From assembly GCF_029919115.1 (NCBI RefSeq), contig NZ_CP123990.1:4924501-4988500 (forward strand): a stretch of 64,000 nt of DNA. Reading direction: 5' to 3'. Both the position numbers and the translations under genes were made by a program. Each line of letters starts with the position of its first letter. Position 1 is the first letter of the stretch. The notes under the pieces are model-generated. The model ran no database searches, was not told where the DNA came from, and saw nothing but the letters and a program-made list of their open reading frames with translations. Positions 40,598-50,970 of this stretch are shown piece by piece. This stretch comes from Variovorax paradoxus (lineage in GTDB: Bacteria > Pseudomonadota > Gammaproteobacteria > Burkholderiales > Burkholderiaceae_C).

Positions 40598-41083
40598 TCA
40601 GGGCAGGTAGCTTGCCAACTTTTCAGGCAACGCGGGTTTCAGGCCCTGCAATGCCGCATCGAGAACAATGGCGCTGTGCGATTCGTGCCACCAGGCACTG
40701 TCGCTCAACGCCAGCAAATGAACAATGACCGCCAGCACGAGCAGGGCAACCGCACCCCGCGCCGCTCCGAAGGCCCCACCCAATATCCGATCCACCGGCC
40801 GGAGGCCGACAGCCGCAATCAGCTTTCGCGTCAGCGCGGCCACCAGGCCCACGCCGAACGCCACCGCCACGAACACCAGCACAAAGGCCAGCGGATAACG
40901 CCAGGTGGCCTGCGGGTCGCCGAACGGCAGCCATGCCGCCACGTCCGACGCCAGCCACTGGGCGGCAATGAAGGCCGCCACCCAACCCGCCAGCGAAATC
41001 ACTTCGAACACCAGGCCCCGCCACAGGCCGAACAGCATCGACACCACGATGAGCGTGACGGCAATCCAGTCGAGCAAGGCCAC
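40598..41083 (-). CDS. cvpA: CvpA family membrane protein
   Basis: This 161-residue protein has four predicted membrane helices (LLDWIAVTLIVVSMLFGLWRG..., ISLAGWVAAFIAAQWLA, FVLVFVAVAFGVGLVAAL, AVALLVLAVIVHLLAL) and the family GLWRG and RPVDRILGG motifs. CvpA is needed for colicin V production and envelope stress tolerance in E. coli. It holds its usual place just before purF. Confidence 0.95.
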   Translation of the reverse strand: MALLDWIAVTLIVVSMLFGLWRGLVFEVISLAGWVAAFIAAQWLASDVAAWLPFGDPQATWRYPLAFVLVFVAVAFGVGLVAALTRKLIAAVGLRPVDRILGGAFGAARGAVALLVLAVIVHLLALSDSAWWHESHSAIVLDAALQGLKPALPEKLASYLP

Positions 41084-41101
41084 GGCAGCGAGCGATGGCT
41101 A

Positions 41102-41968
41102 CTACAACGTGAGGATGGCGGCCGACAAAGACAAGCCCTTGACCTTATCCGCGGCCTTGTCCGCCTCGGCGCGCGAGCTGAACGGGCCGACACGCACACG
41201 CGTGCGCTCGCCGTCGGCCGTCTTGGCCACGTGCACATAGGTCTTGAGGCCCGCCTTCTCGAGTTTCTGCCGCACCTCGCGTGCCTTGTCGGCATCTGCA
41301 AAGGCACCGACCTGCACCACGAAGCGGCCGGCGTCTTCAGCTGCGGCGGGCTTGGTGCTGGTATTGGAAGGCTTGCCTTCGAGCAGGGCGCGCGCGCGAT
41401 TGCCGTCGTCTGCCGTCGAGGCCGGCTTGGGCGCCGCTGGCTTGGGCTCGGGTTTGGCTTCCGGCTTGGCTTCGGGCTTGGGCTTCGGCTCGGGTTTAGG
41501 TTCAGGCTTTGGCTCGGGCTTGCGCTCCGGCTTTGGCTCGGCCGCGGGCTTGGCGGGGGCCGTGGCGGCCGGCGGCGTGCTTGGCGCCGGCTTGCTCGCG
41601 TCGATTTCGGTGCCGTCGGCGGTTTCGGTGATCATGCCGCCCGAGGACGATGGCGCCGTAGCAACGCGCGCGCCGCCATCGGCCGCGCCCGTGGATGTGG
41701 CAGGCGCCGGGGTAGCGGGCACCGGCAATGGCTTGACCTTGTTGCGGTCTGGAATTTCGATGGGAATGTCGACCGACACAGGCCGCGGCTGGGTGTCGAA
41801 CAGCAGCGGAAAGCCGATCACGCCAAGCAGCACCAGGACGGCCGCGCCCACCAGCCGGTGCCGCGCGCGGCGGCGCATGGTTTCTACACTTTCCGCGGGA
41901 ACAGCCGCGGGTGCGCTGCGTCCTTCGTTGCCTTGCTGGCCGCGCGTGCGGAACTTGAAAAACGCCAT
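41102..41968 (-). CDS. dedD: SPOR-domain cell-division protein, DedD-like
   Basis: The 288-residue protein has a short cytoplasmic N-terminus and one membrane helix (LVGAAVLVLLGVIGFPLLF). A long periplasmic linker contains a KPEPKPE-type Pro/Lys/Glu repeat, and a C-terminal SPOR domain (FVVQVGAFADADKAREVRQKL, then VRVGPFSSRAEADKA) binds denuded septal peptidoglycan. The ATG of MAFFKF was chosen because the frame before it overlaps folC and is not conserved-looking. The folC-dedD-cvpA-purF order is classical. Confidence 0.92.
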   Translation of the reverse strand: MAFFKFRTRGQQGNEGRSAPAAVPAESVETMRRRARHRLVGAAVLVLLGVIGFPLLFDTQPRPVSVDIPIEIPDRNKVKPLPVPATPAPATSTGAADGGARVATAPSSSGGMITETADGTEIDASKPAPSTPPAATAPAKPAAEPKPERKPEPKPEPKPEPKPKPEAKPEAKPEPKPAAPKPASTADDGNRARALLEGKPSNTSTKPAAAEDAGRFVVQVGAFADADKAREVRQKLEKAGLKTYVHVAKTADGERTRVRVGPFSSRAEADKAADKVKGLSLSAAILTL

Positions 41969-42029
41969 GAAGTTCGATCCCTGGAGGAGTGCAGCGAGGT
42001 GGTGCCAGATGGTGCGGACGGTTCGGCGA

Positions 42030-43325
42030 TCAGCCGCCGGGCAGCAGGTGTTTGGCTTGCAGCCGCGGAGTGCCGTGCTCCAGCACGCCACCCACGGTGA
42101 AGAACGATCCGAAGACCACGATTCTATCAGCGGGGTCTGCGTGCTCGATGGCTGCGCGCAGTGCCTCCATCGGCCCTGCGTGCACGCTGCCGGAGACGTC
42201 GGTGCGCGTGTTCTGCGCCTGCCAGCTGGCGAGCAGATCGCTCGCCTTGGCGGCGCGCGGCGTCGGCAGATCGGTGAAGTACCAACGATCGATCATCGGC
42301 CCGATGCGCGCGAGGATGGGGGCCAGGTCCTTGTCGGCCATGACACCGAACACCCCATGCGTGGTGGGATAGAACCCCATCGCGTCGAGGTTCTCGGCCA
42401 GTGCCGCAACCGCATGCGCGTTGTGCGCCACGTCGAGCACCAGCGCGGGCTCGCCCGGAACAATCTGGAAGCGGCCGGGCAGCTCGACCATGGCAAGCCC
42501 CGTGCGCACCGCCTGCGCGGTAATGGGCAATTGCTGCCGCAACGCCTCGAGCGCCGCGAGCACACCCGCGGCATTGAGCAACTGGTTGGCGCCGCGCAGC
42601 GCCGGGTAGGCCAGCCCGCTGTAGCGCCTGCCGCGGCCCGACCAGCCCCACTGCTGCTTGTCGCCGGACACGTTGAAGTCGTGCCCGAAGCGCCACAGGT
42701 CGGCGCCGATGGCAGTTGCGTGGTCGATCACGCTTTGCGGCGGCATGGGGTCGCTCACGATGGCGGGCTTGCCCGGGCGCAGGATGCCGGCCTTCTCGAA
42801 GCCGATGCTTTCGCGGTCGGGCCCCAGGTAGTCCATGTGGTCGAGGTCGATGCTGGTGATGACCGCGCAATCGGTGTCGATGATGTTGACCGCGTCGAGC
42901 CGGCCGCCAAGCCCCACTTCGAGAACGGCCACGTCGGGCTTTTCTTCGATCATGCAGCGCAGGATGCCGAGCGTGGTGAATTCGAAGTACGTCAGGGCCA
43001 TGTCGCCCCTGGCTGCCTCAACCACCTCGAAGTTTGCTATCAGTTTGGAAGCATCGACCGCCTCGCCCGCCAGTCGCAGACGTTCTTCGAAGCGCACGAG
43101 GTGCGGCGACGTGAAAACCGCCGTGCGGTAGCCCGCGTGCGTGAGGATCGATTCGAGCATGGCGCAGGTCGAGCCCTTGCCGTTGGTGCCGGCCACGGTG
43201 ATGACCGGGCAGTCGAAGCGCAGGCCCATCCGGGCCGCCATTTCCTTCGCGCGCTCGAGGCCGAGCTCGATGTTCTTCGGATGAAGTTGCTCGGCGCGTG
43301 CGAGCCAGTCGTTAAGGGTTTCCAT
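42030..43325 (-). CDS. folC: Bifunctional dihydrofolate/folylpolyglutamate synthase
   Basis: This Mur-ligase family enzyme of 431 residues adds glutamate to dihydropteroate and tetrahydrofolate. The P-loop is VAGTNGKGSTCAML; the DHMDYLG and LDVAHNAHA motifs fit FolC. An ATG at 43337 is an alternative start four codons upstream. It is the first gene in view of the folC-dedD-cvpA-purF-metZ-gltX operon; accD, which often precedes it, is not here, so the operon starts at folC. Confidence 0.97.
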   Translation of the reverse strand: METLNDWLARAEQLHPKNIELGLERAKEMAARMGLRFDCPVITVAGTNGKGSTCAMLESILTHAGYRTAVFTSPHLVRFEERLRLAGEAVDASKLIANFEVVEAARGDMALTYFEFTTLGILRCMIEEKPDVAVLEVGLGGRLDAVNIIDTDCAVITSIDLDHMDYLGPDRESIGFEKAGILRPGKPAIVSDPMPPQSVIDHATAIGADLWRFGHDFNVSGDKQQWGWSGRGRRYSGLAYPALRGANQLLNAAGVLAALEALRQQLPITAQAVRTGLAMVELPGRFQIVPGEPALVLDVAHNAHAVAALAENLDAMGFYPTTHGVFGVMADKDLAPILARIGPMIDRWYFTDLPTPRAAKASDLLASWQAQNTRTDVSGSVHAGPMEALRAAIEHADPADRIVVFGSFFTVGGVLEHGTPRLQAKHLLPGG

Positions 43326-43394
43326 GGAGCCCGGCATTGTCGCCGACCCGGAACGCGCGGGCCGCGCCAAGTTTTATCGGCATCATTGGCGTCC

Positions 43395-43754
43395 ATGACA
43401 ACCCTTTACGGCATTCCCAATTGCGACACCGTCAAGCGCGCCCGTGCGTGGCTGGACGAACACGGCGTCGCCTACACCTTTCACGACTTCAAGAAGCAGG
43501 GCGTACCCGAGGCAGAACTCGACCAGTGGCTCCAGAAGCCGGGCTGGGAGGCGTTGGTCAACCGCCGCGGCACCACGTGGCGCAAGCTCGATGAAGCCGA
43601 ACAGAACGCGGTGGTCGACGCGGCCTCCGCCCGGGCGGTGCTGCTGGCCAACCCGAGCCTCATCAAGCGGCCGGTGGTCAACTGGGGCGCCAAAACCGGC
43701 GTTACGACAGGGTTCGACGCGCAAGCCTGGGCTGCCGCTGTGAACGCCGTGTAA
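43395..43754 (+). CDS. ArsC/Spx-fold reductase, YffB-like
   Basis: This 119-residue thioredoxin-fold protein of the ArsC family has a single N-terminal active-site Cys in GIPNCDTVKRA. The later Arg-containing LIKRPVV segment is conserved in YffB/ArsC. YffB-type members are probably glutathione-dependent thiol reductases rather than arsenate reductases. It diverges from folC with about 70 bp between the two starts. Confidence 0.92.
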   Translation: MTTLYGIPNCDTVKRARAWLDEHGVAYTFHDFKKQGVPEAELDQWLQKPGWEALVNRRGTTWRKLDEAEQNAVVDAASARAVLLANPSLIKRPVVNWGAKTGVTTGFDAQAWAAAVNAV

Positions 43755-43812
43755 ACGCCGGAACCCTGCCCTGCCGGCCAGCCTCCAACCCCGATCTGCA
43801 GGAGAGAACACC

Positions 43813-44409
43813 ATGAACAGACACGTCTTTCGCACCCTCGCGGGCCTTTCGGCGGCCGGCCTCCTTGCGGCGGGGGCCGCCAGCGTTCAGGCCCAGGAAG
43901 CATGGGCGCGGGTCATTTCGGCCACCCCCGTCTACGAGACCACCGGCAGCAGCCCCAGCTACAACGTTACCTACGAATACAACGGGCGGCAGTACACCAC
44001 GCGCATGAACAGCCGGCCGGGCGCCACCATCCCCATCCAGGCCGGCGCTTATGGCGTGACCACGGCGCCGGTCGCACCCCAGCCGCAGCTGCAGCCCTAC
44101 CCGGTCGAGGCCAACGGCGGCCAGCAGCAATACCAGTACCAGCAAAGCCCGCAGTACGCGCAACCCGCGCAGCAGGGCGGATCGCCCTGGGACAACGTGG
44201 TGCCCGAGCCGGGCGTGGTGCTCTCCAATGCGCCGGCCCCTACGTATGTACAGCCCGCCCCGGTCTACGCGGCACCCGTGTACGTGCAGCCAGCCTACGC
44301 CTATCCGCAGCCTTACATCTACCCGCCGGTCGGCCTCTCGCTGAATTTCGGCTACTCCAGGGGATGGGGCGGCTACCGCGGCGGATGGGGCCATCGCCAC
44401 TGGCGCTGA
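43813..44409 (+). CDS. Exported Gln/Pro/Tyr-rich hypothetical protein
   Basis: The 198-residue protein starts after a good AGGAG and has a signal peptide ending ASVQAQ. Residues of about 32-75 (VISATPVYETTGSS..., VTYEYNGRQYTTRM, RPGATIPIQ) resemble the short beta domain found in Burkholderiales outer-membrane proteins of the glycine-zipper/surface-antigen type. The rest is low complexity: a QQQYQYQQ run, repeated AP-x-YVQP units, and a Gly/Trp/Arg tail. No glycine zipper is present. It is probably periplasmic or outer-membrane associated; the function is unknown. Confidence 0.75.
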   Translation: MNRHVFRTLAGLSAAGLLAAGAASVQAQEAWARVISATPVYETTGSSPSYNVTYEYNGRQYTTRMNSRPGATIPIQAGAYGVTTAPVAPQPQLQPYPVEANGGQQQYQYQQSPQYAQPAQQGGSPWDNVVPEPGVVLSNAPAPTYVQPAPVYAAPVYVQPAYAYPQPYIYPPVGLSLNFGYSRGWGGYRGGWGHRHWR

Positions 44410-44553
44410 GGCGTGCATAGCCAAGCCCGCGTAGAGGCTGCGGGCGCGGGTTCGGCCAAGCCCTAAAATCGGGGACTTTTCCAACCCCGAGGGGTGCGCC
44501 GCCGCGGTGGTGCGTCCTCGACAAGCCGACCGCGCATGCGCCGGCGCCATCCA

Positions 44554-44880
44554 ATGACGACGACTACCGACACTCTCAACAGCGCCGCAGTGGCGACCAA
44601 GGCCAATGTGTACTTCGACGGCAAGTGCGTGAGCCACAGCCTCACGCTGGCCGACGGCACAAAAAAATCGGTCGGCGTGATTCTTCCGTCCACCCTGACC
44701 TTCAAGACCGGCGCCCCTGAAATCATGGAAGGCACTGCCGGCAGCTGCGAATACCAGCTCGAAGGCACCACCGAGTGGGTCAGCGCAGGCCCCGGCCAGA
44801 AGTTCAGCGTACCGGGCAATTCGAGCTTCCAGATCCGTGTGGCGGGCGAGCCCTACAGCTACATCTGCCATTTCGGCTGA
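44554..44880 (+). CDS. ppnP: Pyrimidine/purine nucleoside phosphorylase (PpnP)
   Basis: This cupin protein of 108 residues matches YaiE/PpnP, with KANVYFDGKCVSHS, SVGVILPSTLTFKT, and WVSAGPGQKFSVPGNSSF ending YICHF. PpnP cleaves several nucleosides with phosphate. I used the ATG of MTTTTDTL because the conserved part begins about 18 residues later. It is 27 bases upstream of argG in the same direction. Confidence 0.93.
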   Translation: MTTTTDTLNSAAVATKANVYFDGKCVSHSLTLADGTKKSVGVILPSTLTFKTGAPEIMEGTAGSCEYQLEGTTEWVSAGPGQKFSVPGNSSFQIRVAGEPYSYICHFG

Positions 44881-46248
<1,368 letters not shown>

Positions 46249-46273
46249 GCCAGCGCGCTTTCTTCCAATGACG

Positions 46274-46302
46274 AACGGGCCCTCGCGGGCCCGTTTTTCT
46301 TT
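46274..46302 (+). terminator. Rho-independent terminator after argG
   Basis: A nine-base stem (AACGGGCCC/GGGCCCGTT) with a four-base loop is followed by a T-rich run. The GC-rich stem lies between the convergent argG and the glycine-rich-tail gene. Confidence 0.9.
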
Positions 46303-46329
46303 TGTGCGCCGTGCGCGCTTGTTGGTCGA

Positions 46330-47169
46330 TCAGTCGCCGCCGCCTCCGCCGCAACCACCACCGCAACCGCCGCCGTCTCCGCCGGAGGAATCCCCTCCCC
46401 CGCCGCCATCGCCGCTGCTGCTCGATTCGCTGCCGCCAAAGCCGCCCGCATCCCCGGCGCCGCCGCCGTCCGAAGACGAATCGCCGAAGCTCGTGCCGCA
46501 ATAGGCGTCGGAGCCGCTCTGCCGGTCGATCGCCTTGCAGTCAGGCACGTAGTCGAAGCCGCCCGGAATGCCGAACTTCACGTCGAGCGCAAACAGCAGC
46601 GGCAGCCGCGAGGGCTTGCGCGGGTCGATGCTTTCTTCCTTGCAAGCCCAGTACCAGCTGCGGCGCAGGCCGTCGTTGCGCTTCGGGTCCTTGCCCAGCA
46701 CCTCGGCGGGGCTGTGGTGCAGCATGCCGCCGAAGGCCGCCTTGCACCAGTTCTGGTAGCCCTGCGTATGCAGAATGAACTCGTGCCAGGCGGTGTCGAC
46801 CACCTTGGAAGGCATGGCCACGAACTTGCGGCCGCTGCGCAAGTGGGCCATGAAGAACTGGCGCAGGCCGCGCAGCACAAGCTCTGCGTCGCGCACGCTG
46901 AGCCCCGGATGCGCCGCACGCAGCTTGCCTATGAGAAACGGCGGCATGCGGGCCTCGCGAATGAACTGCCGGCGCAGGCTGGTTTCCATGAAGCCCAGCG
47001 TGGCCGCAAGCGCCCATGCGCCAAGAATCAACGGCACCAGCACCAGCCAGCCGCCCCGGCGAAAAACAAAAAACACGGCGACGAGTGCCGCCAACACCAC
47101 CGCCCGGCGTGCCCACATCAGCGCGGCAATGCGCCGCCGGTAGTTCAGGTGCAGAAAGTCCAGGTCCAT
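46330..47169 (-). CDS. Membrane protein with GRDP-like domain and Gly/Ser/Cys-rich tail
   Basis: The 279-residue protein has two N-terminal membrane helices (VVLAALVAVFFVF, LVLVPLILGAWALAATLGF). A cytoplasmic domain contains VVDTAWHEFILHTQGYQNWC, resembling the glycine-rich-domain-protein family (GRDP/DUF1399-like). The last 65 residues are almost only Gly, Ser, Asp with two late GGGC units, as in TIGR04222-type membrane proteins. The ATG overlaps the murB stop by one base (TGATG), so it is translationally coupled. The function is unknown. Confidence 0.8.
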   Translation of the reverse strand: MDLDFLHLNYRRRIAALMWARRAVVLAALVAVFFVFRRGGWLVLVPLILGAWALAATLGFMETSLRRQFIREARMPPFLIGKLRAAHPGLSVRDAELVLRGLRQFFMAHLRSGRKFVAMPSKVVDTAWHEFILHTQGYQNWCKAAFGGMLHHSPAEVLGKDPKRNDGLRRSWYWACKEESIDPRKPSRLPLLFALDVKFGIPGGFDYVPDCKAIDRQSGSDAYCGTSFGDSSSDGGGAGDAGGFGGSESSSSGDGGGGGDSSGGDGGGCGGGCGGGGGD

Positions 47170-48221
47170 CAAACGACCACCGGCTCCGGCTCCAGCCGGA
47201 TGCCGAAGCGCTCGTACACGCTCGTTTGAATGGCCTTGGCCAGCGTCATTACCTCGCCGCCCGTCACGGGGTTTTCAAGGCCGCCCCGGTTCACCAGCAC
47301 CAGTGCCTGCTTTTCGTACACGCCGGCGTTGCCGACCGACTTGCCCTTCCAGCCGCAGGCGTCGATGAGCCAGCCGGCCGCCAGCTTGATGGTGCCGTCG
47401 GGCATGGGGTAGTGCACGATCTTGGGGTCGCGTGCAATGATGTCCGCGCATTGCTCGGGCGTGACGGTGGGGTTCTTGAAGAAGCTGCCCGCATTGCCGA
47501 GCAGGCGCCAGTCGGGCAGCTTGGCGCGGCGAATGGCGCAGATCCAGTCGAATACGTCGGTGGCGCTGGGCGTGAAGTTGCCGGTTTCTTCCATCTTGCG
47601 CTCGAGGTCGAGGTAGCCCACCACCGCCTTCCAGGGCTTGGGCAGCCGAAAGCGCACCCGGGTGATCAGCGCCCGGCCCGAAAGCCCGAAATCGTTGGGC
47701 CCGCTGCGCACATGCTTGAACACCGAATCGCGGTAGCCGAAGGCGCACTGCGCGGCGTCCAGCGTAAAGGTGCGCCCGGTGTCCAGGTCGATGGCGTCGA
47801 GCGATTCGAAGCGGTCTTGCAGCTCCACCCCGTAGGCGCCGATGTTCTGCACCGGCGCGCCGCCCACGGTGCCCGGAATGAGCGCCAGGTTTTCGAGCCC
47901 CGGGTAGCCGTTTGCCAGCATCCACTGGATGGCCTCGTGCCAGACCTCGCCCGCGCCGGCCTCCACAATCCAGGCGCGCGGGGTCTCCTCGACCAGCCGC
48001 AGGCCCTTGATCTCGACCTTGAGCACCAGCGGCTTCACGTCGCCGGTAATCACGATATTGCTGCCCCCGCCCAGCACAAAGCGGGGAGCGTCGCGCCACC
48101 GCAGGTCGGCCCGCAGCTCGGCCACGTCCGCCTCGTTGGCGATGCGCGCCAGGTTGTGCGCGCGCGCGACGATGCCGAAGCTGTTGTACGGCTGCAGCGG
48201 GACGTTGTTCTCCACGATCAT
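47169..48221 (-). CDS. murB: UDP-N-acetylenolpyruvoylglucosamine reductase
   Basis: This 350-residue flavoenzyme completes UDP-MurNAc synthesis. It shows the FAD-binding FVLGGGSNIVI, LALIPGTVGGAPVQNIGAYG and GNAGSFFKNP with the catalytic Ser, the E. coli-like type I MurB. I chose the ATG of MIVENNVPLQ; the longer frame upstream runs into the divergent yajQ region. The gene is divergent from yajQ with 44 bp between starts. Confidence 0.97.
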   Translation of the reverse strand: MIVENNVPLQPYNSFGIVARAHNLARIANEADVAELRADLRWRDAPRFVLGGGSNIVITGDVKPLVLKVEIKGLRLVEETPRAWIVEAGAGEVWHEAIQWMLANGYPGLENLALIPGTVGGAPVQNIGAYGVELQDRFESLDAIDLDTGRTFTLDAAQCAFGYRDSVFKHVRSGPNDFGLSGRALITRVRFRLPKPWKAVVGYLDLERKMEETGNFTPSATDVFDWICAIRRAKLPDWRLLGNAGSFFKNPTVTPEQCADIIARDPKIVHYPMPDGTIKLAAGWLIDACGWKGKSVGNAGVYEKQALVLVNRGGLENPVTGGEVMTLAKAIQTSVYERFGIRLEPEPVVV

Positions 48222-48265
48222 GGGAGAATTGTCGCATCCAGCTATCGTGAATCCAGGAGGAGCCC

Positions 48266-48751
48266 ATGCCGTCTTTCGATACCGTCTGCGAACCCAATCT
48301 GCCCGAAGTGAAGAACGCGGTCGAAAACACCGCCAAGGAAATCGCAACGCGCTTCGATTTCAAGGGCACGGCCGCCGCCGTCGAGCTCAAGGACAAGGAA
48401 ATCACGATGATCGGCGACGCCGAGTTCCAGCTCGTGCAGGTCGAAGACATTCTTCGCGCCAAGCTCACCAAGCGCAGCGTCGATGTGCGTTTTCTCGACA
48501 AGGGCGACGTGCAGAAAATCGGCGGCGACAAGGTCAAGCAGGTCATCAAGGTCAAGAGCGGCATCGAAACCGAGCAGGCCAAGAAGATCACCCGCATCAT
48601 CAAGGACAGCAAGCTCAAGGTGCAGGCCGCCATCCAGGGCGACGCAGTGCGCATTACCGGCGCCAAGCGCGACGACCTGCAGGCCGCCATGGCGTTGATC
48701 AAGAAGGACGTGCCCGACATGCCCCTCTCGTTCAACAACTTCCGCGACTGA
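48266..48751 (+). CDS. yajQ: YajQ family nucleotide-binding protein
   Basis: This 161-residue protein ([19 protein letters not shown]...) is of the conserved two-domain YajQ family, with a strong AGGAGGAG upstream of the ATG. Family members bind tRNA/nucleotides, and in Xanthomonas and Pseudomonas relatives bind cyclic-di-GMP. It is eight bases upstream of the aspartic protease gene, so the two are probably co-transcribed. Confidence 0.96.
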   Translation: MPSFDTVCEPNLPEVKNAVENTAKEIATRFDFKGTAAAVELKDKEITMIGDAEFQLVQVEDILRAKLTKRSVDVRFLDKGDVQKIGGDKVKQVIKVKSGIETEQAKKITRIIKDSKLKVQAAIQGDAVRITGAKRDDLQAAMALIKKDVPDMPLSFNNFRD

Positions 48752-48758
48752 GCCCCGC

Positions 48759-49400
48759 ATGAAATCCCTCGTGGTCGCGGTGCAGTTGCTGGCTGCCGCT
48801 GCCGGGGCGCACGCGGCAAGCTCGGTCATGCTGACCGGCACCATCGGCAGCCGGGCCATCCTCATCGTGAACGGCGCGCCGCCCAAGACGGTGGCGGTGG
48901 GCGAAACCTTCCAGGGCGTCAAGCTCGTGTCGCTGCAGGCCGAACAGGCCGTGGTCGAGCTCGAGGGCAAGCGCGTCAACCTGCGCATGGACACGCCGGT
49001 GAGCATTGGCGGCGGCACGGGCACGGGCGGCGGCAGCCGCATCGTGCTGCCGGCCGACAGCCGCGGCCATTTCATGACGCAGGGCGCCATCAACGGCCGC
49101 CCGGTCACCTTCATGCTCGACACCGGCGCCACGTCCATTGCCCTTTCGGCCGCCGATGCACAGCGCATCGGGCTCGACTACAGCAAGGGGCAACGCGTGC
49201 AGATGAACACCGCCAATGGCGTGTCCAGCGGCTACAAGCTGCGGCTGCAGTCGGTGCGCGTGGGCGATGTCGAGGTGTACGACATCGACGCCATCGTGTC
49301 GCCCCAGCCCATGCCCTTTGTGCTGCTGGGCAACAGCTTCATCAACCGCTTCTCGATGCGCCGGGACGCGGACCAGATGGTCCTGGAAAAGCGCTACTGA
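48759..49400 (+). CDS. Exported retropepsin-like aspartic protease
   Basis: The 213-residue protein has a signal peptide (ending AGAHA), a beta-rich N-terminal part, and a clan AA retropepsin domain with the catalytic motif MLDTGATSIALS and later PFVLLGNSFINRF. It matches the TIGR02281-type proteobacterial retropepsin-like family, which would act as dimers in the periplasm. A Gly/Thr linker (GGGTGTGGG) separates the two parts. The substrate is unknown. Confidence 0.92.
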   Translation: MKSLVVAVQLLAAAAGAHAASSVMLTGTIGSRAILIVNGAPPKTVAVGETFQGVKLVSLQAEQAVVELEGKRVNLRMDTPVSIGGGTGTGGGSRIVLPADSRGHFMTQGAINGRPVTFMLDTGATSIALSAADAQRIGLDYSKGQRVQMNTANGVSSGYKLRLQSVRVGDVEVYDIDAIVSPQPMPFVLLGNSFINRFSMRRDADQMVLEKRY

Positions 49401-49412
49401 AGCCTGTGAGTG

Positions 49413-49766
49413 TCAGGCCTGCGCGGCCGTGACCACGATCTCGATCTTGTAGGCCGCATTGGCCATCTTGGCCTGCACGGTCGCGCGCGGCGGCGTGTTG
49501 CCGGCGGGAATCCACGCGTCCCACACCTCGTTCATGGCCGTGATGTCGGTGATGTCGGCCAAGAAGATCTGCGTCATGAGAATGCGCGACTTGTCGCTGC
49601 CCGCCTCGGCCAGCAGGCGGTCGACCATGGCCAGCACCTGCGTGGTCTGGCCGCGGATATCTTGCGAGGTGTCGTCGGGCACCTGGCCCGCCAGGTAGAT
49701 GGTGCCGTTGTGCACCGCCGTTTCGGACAAGCGCGGGCCAACGTGGAAGCGGGTGATGGTTGCCAT
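49413..49766 (-). CDS. RidA/YjgF family protein
   Basis: This 117-residue protein of the RidA superfamily deaminates reactive enamines or imines in archetypal members. GTIYLAGQVPDD and QTTQVLAMVDRLL are family features; the active-site Arg lies in the PPRATVQAKM segment. The gene converges with the aspartic protease gene and lies 13 bases after plsY on the same strand. Confidence 0.95.
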   Translation of the reverse strand: MATITRFHVGPRLSETAVHNGTIYLAGQVPDDTSQDIRGQTTQVLAMVDRLLAEAGSDKSRILMTQIFLADITDITAMNEVWDAWIPAGNTPPRATVQAKMANAAYKIEIVVTAAQA

Positions 49767-49779
49767 GGTGTTCTTTCCT

Positions 49780-50415
49780 TCAAGCCTTTTTCTTGGAGCC
49801 GAGTTTCGACTCCGTGCCGGCCGCGAGCCGGCGGATGTTTTCGCGGTGCCGCCAGACGAGCAGCAGACTCATGATGATGATCGCAATCAGCACCATGCGG
49901 TCGAGCGGCCACGCAATGTTGCCGCCGATCAGGTAATACGCCGGCGCAAAGAAGGCCGCCACCAGCGACGACAGCGACGAATAGCGGAAGAACACCGCAA
50001 TGATCAGCCAGGTGACGCCGGTGGCCAGCCCCAGCCAGGGCGCAATGCCCACCAGCACCCCGGCCGCAGTGGCCACGCCCTTGCCGCCCTGGAAGCCGAA
50101 GAACACGGGGTACAGATGCCCCAGGAAGGCCGCCAGGCCCGCCAGCGCAGCCACGCCTTCGCCCAGGCCCCACTGGGCGCCGAAATGGCGGATGACGAAC
50201 ACCGGCAGCCAGCCCTTGAGCGCGTCCAGCAGCAAGGTGGCCAGCGCCGCGCCCTTGTTGCCCGAGCGCAGCACGTTGGTGGCGCCGGGGTTGCCGCTGC
50301 CGTAGCTGCGTGGGTCGGCCATGCCGAGCGATTTGCTCACGATGACCGCGAACGACAGCGAGCCGATCAGGTACGAAGCCACGATGGCAAGGAGGGAAGG
50401 CAAATGAAAGCTCAA
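49780..50415 (-). CDS. plsY: Glycerol-3-phosphate acyltransferase PlsY
   Basis: This 211-residue integral membrane enzyme acylates glycerol-3-phosphate with acyl-phosphate. It shows [37 protein letters not shown] and the later [17 protein letters not shown]. The start is unusual: TTG at 50415 (reading [17 protein letters not shown]) with GGAG eight bases upstream. An ATG 93 bases further up overlaps ybaK and would add a non-homologous N-terminus. Confidence 0.95.
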   Translation of the reverse strand: MSFHLPSLLAIVASYLIGSLSFAVIVSKSLGMADPRSYGSGNPGATNVLRSGNKGAALATLLLDALKGWLPVFVIRHFGAQWGLGEGVAALAGLAAFLGHLYPVFFGFQGGKGVATAAGVLVGIAPWLGLATGVTWLIIAVFFRYSSLSSLVAAFFAPAYYLIGGNIAWPLDRMVLIAIIIMSLLLVWRHRENIRRLAAGTESKLGSKKKA

Positions 50416-50456
50416 GGCGGCGCTCCACGAAGGATGGATGTTCTTATTCGGGCCGG

Positions 50457-50948
50457 CTATTCTGCCAGCGCGCACTGCACCGGCTTGGCGCCGAGCAACG
50501 TTACGCACACCTGCGGGTCGATGCCCACCAGGTAGCCGCGCCGCCCACCGTTGATTGCGATCTTCGGCAGTTCCAGGATGCTTGACTCGATGTACACCGG
50601 CATCTGGCGCCGCGTGCCGAAGGGCGAGGTGCCGCCCACCATGTAGCCGCTGTGGCGCTGCGCGACCTCTGGCTTGCAGGGCTCCACCGACTTGGCGCCG
50701 ATCTGCCGTGCCAGGTTCTTGGTCGACACCGTGCGGTTGCCGTGCATCAGCACGATGAGCGGCTTGGCGTCCTGGTCCTGCATCACCAGCGTTTTCACCA
50801 CGGTGAAGGGGTCCAGCCCCAGCACCTCGGCGCTGTGCTGCGCGCCGCCGTGCTCCAGGTACTCGTACGGGTGCTCCGTAAAGGCGACCTTGTGCTCGCG
50901 CAGCAGCTGCGTGGCGGGCGTTTCGGAAACGTGCGCCTTCTTGCTCAC
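50457..50948 (-). CDS. ybaK: Cys-tRNA(Pro)/Cys-tRNA(Cys) deacylase YbaK
   Basis: This 163-residue editing-domain protein hydrolyses mischarged Cys-tRNA(Pro). It shows the YbaK/EbsC features [17 protein letters not shown], the conserved Lys in [19 protein letters not shown] and [11 protein letters not shown]. It is upstream of plsY on the same strand. Confidence 0.96.
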   Translation of the reverse strand: MSKKAHVSETPATQLLREHKVAFTEHPYEYLEHGGAQHSAEVLGLDPFTVVKTLVMQDQDAKPLIVLMHGNRTVSTKNLARQIGAKSVEPCKPEVAQRHSGYMVGGTSPFGTRRQMPVYIESSILELPKIAINGGRRGYLVGIDPQVCVTLLGAKPVQCALAE

Positions 50949-50970
50949 CGGCGCACTCCCGGCGCTGCGC

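Noticed and set aside
41400..41530. Short tandem repeat resembling a CRISPR or microsatellite
   Set aside because: It is coding sequence for the KPEPKPE linker of the SPOR-domain protein; no spacers.
39092..42100. 1000-codon plus-strand frame opposite purF, cvpA and dedD
   Set aside because: The minus-strand genes carry complete family motifs in the usual operon order; the plus frame has none.
46330..46480. Low-complexity GGC/CCG run as a possible repeat element
   Set aside because: It encodes the Gly/Ser/Cys tail of the GRDP-like protein in frame, without target-site or inverted ends.
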